Positions 59,101 to 64,000 of a stretch of 64,000 bases of DNA are shown here, in pieces. The position numbers and the translations under genes were made by a program. The stretch covers positions 1-64,000 of the forward strand of contig BROI01000041.1 in NCBI GenBank assembly GCA_027923505.1, written 5' to 3'. The notes beneath the pieces were generated by a model. The model was not told where the DNA came from. It saw only the letters and a program-made list of their open reading frames with translations, and did not search any database. The DNA comes from Mayamaea pseudoterrestris. Lineage: Eukaryota > Bacillariophyta > Bacillariophyceae > Sellaphorales > Sellaphoraceae. The first letter of the stretch is position 1, and each line of letters opens with the position of its first letter.

Positions 59101-62013
59101 TTTCAGACCGAGATGTACCGTCATTTGTCGCATCCTGCCTTGGACGGCAAGTCTCCCATCGAGTTTATCACTGGGCAAGTCCCCGACGTGTCGAAGTATT
59201 TGCATTTTCGTTGGTTTGAAATTGTCAACTACTTTGTCAAGGATGTCGAGGCCCCGAAGACCCGCCAGCGCGCGGCGTACTGGCTTGGTCCCAACACGAC
59301 GTGCGGAGACGACCTGACGTACTTCATCTGCGATTGCGAGACACACGAGATCATGACGCGATCGGTTTGCTTACCCCGAAACGACCCAAAATTTTTGAAC
59401 CTTCGCGTACCGGCACCTGCTTCCCCAGTCATGAAAGAAGGGGAGCCGCGTCTCTATACCGTACCTGGTCTAGGTGGCGAGATCCTTATGCCGGAAATGA
59501 TCAAGAAGATTACCGACGCCGACAGCAGAGACGATGATTCTTTCATTCCTGACGAAGACGATACCCCTTTGGTCGAGACGGTGGAATACCCGGAAGATGA
59601 CGATATGACCGACGGGGAGCTAGATCCTAATCCTGCCGATGACGACGACGACAAGCCGAAGAAGAAGAACATCAATCCGTGGCGCAAACTCCCGAAGTAT
59701 GCACCCGATGAACTTATCGGCAAGTCGTTTCTCATGAAGACGGACGACGGGCAAGAAGTTCGAGCGACCGTCATGAGCAAGCTGAACAACCGCGACGCCC
59801 AGAACCATCAAAACATTAAAATGATGCTGAAACTTGGTAACGGCGAAGCGGATGAAGTCATGTCCTATGTCGAGGTTTCCGATCTCTACGAGGCCGAAGT
59901 GAACCAAGACATGGCGAATCCTGAGCGTAAATGGTTCTTCAAGGAGATTCTAGACCATCAGGGTCCGCTGACGAGCAAGTCGAAGAACTGGAAGCACTCC
60001 AAGTGGAACGTCCTTGTACAATGGGACGATGGATCCAAGACTTGGGAGCCTCTCAACGCGATGATCGAAAGCGACAAAGTATCAGTGGCAGCCTACGCGC
60101 AAAAGCATAATCTTCTCGACAAGGACGGATGGGCATCGTTGAATCGATGGGCCCGGAACGCCAAGAAGGTTGCGCGCAAGGTGGCGACCGCCCGAATGGA
60201 GCAGCAGAAGAACGGACCGCGCTACAAGTTTGGAGTCCAAGTACCCCGAGATTGGAAGGAAGCGCGGCGTTTGCAGGAAGCTGCAGGGCACACGAAGTGG
60301 ACGGATGCGGAAGGCGTGGAGCTTGCGAACCTGGACGAGTACGAGACGTTTCAAGATCTTGGTCCGAGTTCCACCACAACACCACCAACTGGTTACCAGA
60401 AGATCCGAGTCCATTTTGTGTACGATGTCAAGCACGATTTGCGATACAAGGCACGTCTCGTTGCAGGCGGCCACATGACGAAAGACAACGACGATGCCTA
60501 CTCCAGTGTTATCTCATTGAAGGCAATGCGTCTAGCTCTCGTCATTGGAGAAGCGAACGGCAAGAAGTGCATGGTCGGTGACATTGGGAATGCTTATCTC
60601 GAAGCGTTCACCAAGGAGAAGGTATACTTCGTTGGAGGCCCCGAGTTCGGGGAGCGCGAAGGACACATCCTGGTCATCGTCAAGGCTTTGTACGGATTGC
60701 GAACGAGCGGAGCACGATTTCACGAACGCTTAGCCGACGCCCTACTTGCGGAAGGGTGGAAGCCGTCCTATTGCGATTCCGATCTGTGGATCAAGGACGC
60801 CGGCGACAGCTACGACTACCTCTGTGTATGGGTCGACGATCTGTTGAATATTTCAGACGATCCAGCAGCGTTCTTCAAGATGCTAGAGGAGAAGTACAAG
60901 TTTAAGCTCAAAGGTGTTGGACATCCCGAGTATCATCTCGGCGGTGACTTTGGACGAGACCCTGACGGAACTCTTTACTGGTCGGCCAAGACCTACGTTG
61001 CGAAACTCTTGGCGCAGTACGAGCGTTTGTTTGAAGGTCCTCCGAAGAAGTATTCATCACCAATCGACAAAGACGATCATCCAGAACTTGACCAAAGCGA
61101 GCTACTGAACGACCAAGAGAAGAAGATTTACCAGTCTCTAGTCGGAGCACTTCAGTGGGCGATTACTTTGGGACGATTTGACATTGCCGTTGCAGTTGTG
61201 AGTCTGTCGCGATTCCGTGTGGAGCCGCGCAAGGGACACCTGCAGCGGGTGAAGCGAGTCTGTGGATATTTGCGAGAGTTACCGGACGCAGCAATCCGTT
61301 TCCGTACGAAGTGGCCAGCCAACGAGGAGCACTTCGGCACCATGGAGGAACAAGATTGGGAGCGCAGCGTTTACGAGAAGGACGGAGTTGATGAGATGTT
61401 GGACGTCTACCCACCGCCAAAGGGTGTGACTGTACGAACATCAACTTTCGAGGATGCGTGTCTCATGCATTGCATGGTGACAGGCAAGTCATTGGAAGGA
61501 GTTTTGTCATTTGTCAACCAGACGCCTGTCGACTGGCATTGCAAACTCCAGGCTACAGTCGAGACTGCGACCTTCGGATCGGAATTCGGCGTAGCAAAGA
61601 GTGGAACGGATATCAGCATTTCTCTACGCGCGTCGCTCATGGCTATGGGCGTACCATTGGAGAAGTCTGCCTGGATGTACGGAGACAACCAAGCAGTGAT
61701 TACGCAATCTACAATCCCGAGTTCGACATTGTCCAAGCGACACAATGCGTTGGCCTACCATCGTGTTCGTTGGGCAGTTGCTGCGGGAATTATCAAGTTT
61801 GTGAAGATTGACGGAAAGGAGAACATTGCGGACGTACTGACGAAGTACCTGCCGTACTGTGATGCGATGCCATTGCTCAAGCCAGTATTGTTTTGGCGCG
61901 GCGATACATCGTATGCGATTGTGAAGGACAAGAATGCGGCTACGACGAGCAGCGTACCCGAGGGGAGTGACAAGTCGCAGAGCGGCGAAGTCAAGAGCCC
62001 GAACCCTAATTAG
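56152..62013 (+). CDS. Element C Gag-Pol polyprotein
   Basis: A 1,953-residue Copia-order polyprotein. Residues 1 to about 385: gag, no fold recognised. About 388-412: Gly/Arg-rich box (GGGGRGDLSTGRGGGGRGRG) in place of a zinc knuckle. About 540-650: protease region around D551. About 697-726: acidic stretch. About 858-960: integrase core (DEPAMDDHIDGHAG, DNAKE, NPAER). About 1260-1310: linker with WNVLVQWDDGSKTWEPL, which resembles a chromodomain-type W-x-x-W/EP pattern. About 1430-1570: RT (YKARLVAGGHMT, DIGNAYLEAF, VDDLL). About 1790-1890: RNase H (LQATVETATFGSEF, YGDNQAVI). The start codon has a CCACC context. The frame ends 46 bp inside the 3' LTR. Such elements copy their RNA into DNA in cytoplasmic particles and integrate it in the nucleus. 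Confidence 0.95.
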   Translation: MTTIDVTTYKRAVGKVFDIPWLAASAAWDPNDPTAVCFEQEELTTAEAMAELSEQDVTNIKTQYQWSTIRTSRLRKLMSWIHEQRRTTAQWQDLEKDQITSRDLPVAPGSPTAGNRSFGDFSVIGGNDTTTKRHDIKLDLKTMLELKNDRKFCSYWRAFKNRMRSERLGYFWDDEFKAPAALDPEFAEYKYQCSKLLAALEYTCKTPQSKLIVRKHIDSANASACIAELEATFLDGMARKLDLRSAEDEWRNFTLDASYAKSLVNWLIQWSSKEENYNDYAEETELLTASTKRQILERAVFRHADMASAVNMALIEESKTGNPMTYTQFWNLLNDVARQSDNRRGIKETEKRQANQSEQTKKEKEKTKKASANNSQSTPSSSNNQQSNQGGGGRGDLSTGRGGGGRGRGDTRSYVRSYADTKTIEIPSDVNATIPPNTWRLLTRDQQHEVFERRGTSRAASAAGGSTSATQAGTTQTTSTTRNANVAATSSAATTASAATERVNNTSRGSAMRSFLGPDQPTTTTRGANIAQSRKYKVASIDLDKHSASTVDRGASGGVWGADGRILTEDKFHKIEVTGVGGLKLPDLSTVTAVAKLKSTKGWVVGEFHNYAYSGTGKTIHSSMQMEAFGLHVNDKHYNFGGKLRIETPDGYKFMLGMESGMATLPMFPVSAHELHTLPRVMMTFDGPWDPNEFDVEPTEDDDYDSSDDDDDEDDVPDLLSRDEDDEDSDDEEGFTRVTRSRTRNRTHRQSNVTYTNLGHDNQPVYTEKELNVCAVVQKYNADLVYQPYKSILPKKPDIDALLPNFAWYPAQTIKDTLRHSTQFNMHERRYPPRMHRKSRFLNVYRLDDRVAHDTMFFDEPAMDDHIDGHAGCTCVQLFYGCRSQIIVVYPMRTKGDVPKRFRDFIREFGAPLEVFSDNAKEAMSAEFDEVMREFMIRRRHTSEPYYQNQNPAERIIGHVKESHERLMDRTGTPACFWLRALLFQTEMYRHLSHPALDGKSPIEFITGQVPDVSKYLHFRWFEIVNYFVKDVEAPKTRQRAAYWLGPNTTCGDDLTYFICDCETHEIMTRSVCLPRNDPKFLNLRVPAPASPVMKEGEPRLYTVPGLGGEILMPEMIKKITDADSRDDDSFIPDEDDTPLVETVEYPEDDDMTDGELDPNPADDDDDKPKKKNINPWRKLPKYAPDELIGKSFLMKTDDGQEVRATVMSKLNNRDAQNHQNIKMMLKLGNGEADEVMSYVEVSDLYEAEVNQDMANPERKWFFKEILDHQGPLTSKSKNWKHSKWNVLVQWDDGSKTWEPLNAMIESDKVSVAAYAQKHNLLDKDGWASLNRWARNAKKVARKVATARMEQQKNGPRYKFGVQVPRDWKEARRLQEAAGHTKWTDAEGVELANLDEYETFQDLGPSSTTTPPTGYQKIRVHFVYDVKHDLRYKARLVAGGHMTKDNDDAYSSVISLKAMRLALVIGEANGKKCMVGDIGNAYLEAFTKEKVYFVGGPEFGEREGHILVIVKALYGLRTSGARFHERLADALLAEGWKPSYCDSDLWIKDAGDSYDYLCVWVDDLLNISDDPAAFFKMLEEKYKFKLKGVGHPEYHLGGDFGRDPDGTLYWSAKTYVAKLLAQYERLFEGPPKKYSSPIDKDDHPELDQSELLNDQEKKIYQSLVGALQWAITLGRFDIAVAVVSLSRFRVEPRKGHLQRVKRVCGYLRELPDAAIRFRTKWPANEEHFGTMEEQDWERSVYEKDGVDEMLDVYPPPKGVTVRTSTFEDACLMHCMVTGKSLEGVLSFVNQTPVDWHCKLQATVETATFGSEFGVAKSGTDISISLRASLMAMGVPLEKSAWMYGDNQAVITQSTIPSSTLSKRHNALAYHRVRWAVAAGIIKFVKIDGKENIADVLTKYLPYCDAMPLLKPVLFWRGDTSYAIVKDKNAATTSSVPEGSDKSQSGEVKSPNPN
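61960..61967 (+). promoter_or_regulatory. Polypurine tract of element C
   Basis: GAGGGGAG directly precedes the TGACAAG start of the 3' LTR, the position where plus-strand DNA synthesis is primed in LTR retroelements. The same purine stretch precedes the 3' LTR of B. Confidence 0.7.
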
Positions 62014-62343
62014 CTTGTGTCGAGTCCGCAGCTGTCGTATGTGACATGTGAATGAAGAAAGTGCGCAACCGTCGTGTGGATGCGTTGTATGAATGGAACG
62101 ACCAGTTACGACTGATGTAATGTGATTGAAAGAAACGGATTGATCGGATGATCTTCCGAGTGGTCGATGTAGCGATGTAGCGATAAGCTCACAATATAGA
62201 ACTACTAGTTTGCGACGAGAGTGCAGTCGTATTCGTGTAGTGGCGAGCGCAAGACTATTCGACGAGCCATCTCCATCAAGAGCTGTACAGACCGTGGCCA
62301 AGGACCCTGTATCGGAGCTTTTTGGAGGTAAGACGTTGACTGC
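61968..62343 (+). repeat. Element C 3' LTR, 19 bp shorter than the full LTR
   Basis: Identical to the 5' LTR over 376 bp and ends at GACGTTGACTGC, directly followed by the first base of the next LTR. The terminal 19 bp present in all other copies are absent here. Confidence 0.95.
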
Positions 62344-62738
62344 TGACAAGTCGCAGAGCGGCGAAGTCAAGAGCCCGAACCCTAATTAGCTTGTGTCGAG
62401 TCCGCAGCTGTCGTATGTGACATGTGAATGAAGAAAGTGCGCAACCGTCGTGTGGATGCGTTGTATGAATGGAACGACCAGTTACGACTGATGTAATGTG
62501 ATTGAAAGAAACGGATTGATCGGATGATCTTCCGAGTGGTCGATGTAGCGATGTAGCGATAAGCTCACAATATAGAACTACTAGTTTGCGACGAGAGTGC
62601 AGTCGTATTCGTGTAGTGGCGAGCGCAAGACTATTCGACGAGCCATCTCCATCAAGAGCTGTACAGACCGTGGCCAAGGACCCTGTATCGGAGCTTTTTG
62701 GAGGTAAGACGTTGACTGCGAAATCGTCAACGGTGTTA
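62344..62738 (+). repeat. Element D 5' LTR
   Basis: Full 395 bp, TGACAAG to GGTGTTA, identical by eye to the 5' LTR of C. Directly abuts the 3' LTR of C. Confidence 0.95.
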
Positions 62739-62835
62739 GATTAACATTTCAGTGCTTTGAGAGCGAGAACGAGCGAGGGAGCTATCGTGACACATTCGTC
62801 TGCAGCGAGTCCGATTCCTCTGATCAACCTCCACC

Positions 62836-64000
62836 ATGACGACGATTGATGTAACGACCTACAAGCGTGCCGTCGGTAAAGTCTTCGATATTCCGTGGCT
62901 CGCAGCGTCCGCAGCTTGGGATCCAAACGACCCTACCGCAGTGTGTTTCGAGCAAGAGGAACTCACGACTGCGGAGGCGATGGCCGAACTGTCGGAACAA
63001 GACGTGACGAACATTAAGACCCAGTACCAGTGGTCGACGATACGAACAAGCCGATTGCGCAAGCTCATGAGTTGGATTCACGAGCAACGTCGGACGACTG
63101 CGCAATGGCAAGACTTGGAGAAAGACCAGATTACGAGCCGAGACCTCCCAGTAGCGCCGGGGTCACCGACAGCAGGCAACCGCAGTTTCGGAGACTTCAG
63201 CGTTATCGGAGGCAACGACACCACGACGAAACGACACGACATCAAGCTGGATCTGAAGACCATGCTGGAGCTCAAGAACGATCGCAAGTTCTGCTCCTAC
63301 TGGCGGGCCTTCAAGAACCGCATGCGAAGCGAGCGACTTGGCTACTTTTGGGACGACGAGTTCAAGGCACCAGCCGCACTCGACCCCGAATTCGCCGAGT
63401 ATAAGTATCAGTGTTCGAAGCTTTTAGCGGCGCTCGAGTATACCTGCAAGACACCGCAGAGCAAGCTCATTGTCCGCAAGCACATCGACAGCGCGAATGC
63501 CTCAGCGTGCATTGCAGAGTTGGAGGCGACATTCCTCGACGGGATGGCGCGCAAGTTGGATCTACGTTCGGCCGAAGACGAATGGCGCAATTTCACTCTC
63601 GACGCGAGTTACGCCAAGTCTCTCGTCAATTGGCTTATCCAGTGGTCCAGCAAGGAAGAGAACTACAATGACTACGCCGAGGAAACCGAGCTACTTACAG
63701 CAAGCACGAAGCGTCAGATTTTGGAGCGCGCGGTTTTCCGCCATGCGGATATGGCATCGGCGGTGAACATGGCGCTGATCGAAGAGTCCAAGACCGGCAA
63801 CCCGATGACGTACACCCAGTTTTGGAACCTCCTGAACGACGTCGCACGTCAATCTGACAATCGTCGTGGCATCAAGGAGACCGAGAAGCGTCAGGCGAAC
63901 CAATCTGAGCAGACCAAGAAAGAGAAGGAGAAGACGAAGAAGGCAAGCGCGAACAATTCCCAGTCTACGCCAAGTAGCAGCAACAATCAGCAATCCAATC
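62836..64000 (+). CDS. Element D gag, cut by the window edge
   Basis: Same start context (CCACC before ATG) and same reading frame as the gag of C for 388 codons, ending at the window edge just before the Gly/Arg box. No difference from C was found. Whether D is whole cannot be judged from here. Confidence 0.9.
   Translation, partial: MTTIDVTTYKRAVGKVFDIPWLAASAAWDPNDPTAVCFEQEELTTAEAMAELSEQDVTNIKTQYQWSTIRTSRLRKLMSWIHEQRRTTAQWQDLEKDQITSRDLPVAPGSPTAGNRSFGDFSVIGGNDTTTKRHDIKLDLKTMLELKNDRKFCSYWRAFKNRMRSERLGYFWDDEFKAPAALDPEFAEYKYQCSKLLAALEYTCKTPQSKLIVRKHIDSANASACIAELEATFLDGMARKLDLRSAEDEWRNFTLDASYAKSLVNWLIQWSSKEENYNDYAEETELLTASTKRQILERAVFRHADMASAVNMALIEESKTGNPMTYTQFWNLLNDVARQSDNRRGIKETEKRQANQSEQTKKEKEKTKKASANNSQSTPSSSNNQQSN

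Larger units (their letters stand above)
55660..62343 (+). mobile_element. Element C: Ty1/copia (CoDi-like) LTR retrotransposon, looks whole
   Basis: 5' LTR of 395 bp, 97-bp leader, one gag-pol reading frame of 1,953 codons, a purine-rich GAGGGGAG directly before the 3' LTR, and a 3' LTR of which 376 bp are present. The LTRs read identical over their shared length and identical to those of B and D, so insertion is very recent. It is followed without spacer by element D in the same orientation. The left flank is non-satellite sequence (…CGCGTGGA). The right flank of the pair lies outside the window, so a target-site duplication cannot be checked. Confidence 0.95.
62344..64000 (+). mobile_element. 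Element D: second Copia copy in head-to-tail tandem, partial
   Basis: Begins with a 395-bp LTR and continues through leader and gag. It lies exactly 6,684 bp downstream of C and reads identical to it for the 1,657 bp visible. It runs off the right edge. Confidence 0.93.

Noticed and set aside
27968-62343. Elements B and C as two arms of one large inverted duplication around 45 kb
   Set aside because: They differ at about 1 % of residues and have different flanks (sat1 on both sides of B, unique sequence left of C), and the sat2 arrays are not inverted. Independent insertions are simpler.

Overview
The window looks like satellite-rich heterochromatin from a eukaryotic microalga, most likely a diatom or another stramenopile. 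The main evidence is three Copia-type retrotransposons whose integrase, linker and reverse transcriptase motifs (SEPYYQNQNPAER, YKARLVAGGH, DIGNAYLEA, VDDLL, YHLGxDFxRDxDGTL) are those I know from diatom CoDi-like elements. A tyrosine-recombinase (DIRS-order) retrotransposon of a kind common in stramenopiles is also present. There are no bacterial-style operons, no rRNA or tRNA genes that I can see, and at most one candidate non-transposon gene.

Layout. 1-5.08 kb: old, heavily decayed CoDi-like Copia element (A, minus strand), which runs off the left edge and carries one satellite-like segment in its gag region. 5.09-15.06 kb: array of a 169-bp satellite (sat1). 15.06-23.88 kb: array of an unrelated 172-bp satellite (sat2), noisy in its first half and regular in its second. 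23.88-27.97 kb: diverged sat1, including a distinct subfamily. 27.97-34.69 kb: young Copia element B (minus strand) inside sat1. 34.69-37.22 kb: sat1. 37.22-37.74 kb: a 241-bp tandem repeat (sat4). 37.75-44.95 kb: a 180-bp satellite (sat3) split by a 6.0-kb tyrosine-recombinase retroelement (E, minus strand) with textbook split direct repeats. 44.95-46.34 kb: sat1, which flips orientation at 45.2 kb across a 39-bp inverted sat2 scar. 46.48-52.54 kb: second sat2 array. 52.54-54.05 kb: inverted sat1. 54.05-55.66 kb: the only non-repetitive, gene-like stretch, interrupted by about 2.4 sat1 units. 55.66-64 kb: two Copia elements of the B family in head-to-tail tandem (C looks whole; D runs off the right edge), joined LTR to LTR with 19 bp missing.

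The strongest points for follow-up are the split-direct-repeat element E and its clean insertion into sat3; the LTR-LTR tandem of C and D; the sat1 orientation switch; and the conserved dyads in every sat1 monomer. The two main satellites have nucleosome-scale periods (169 and 172 bp) and are invaded by very young Copia copies. That fits a centromeric or pericentromeric domain, but this is inference. Parts of the satellite arrays (about 15-20 kb, 23.7-24.9 kb and 50.6-51.0 kb) contain dense small indels that could be poorly corrected long-read consensus rather than biology.
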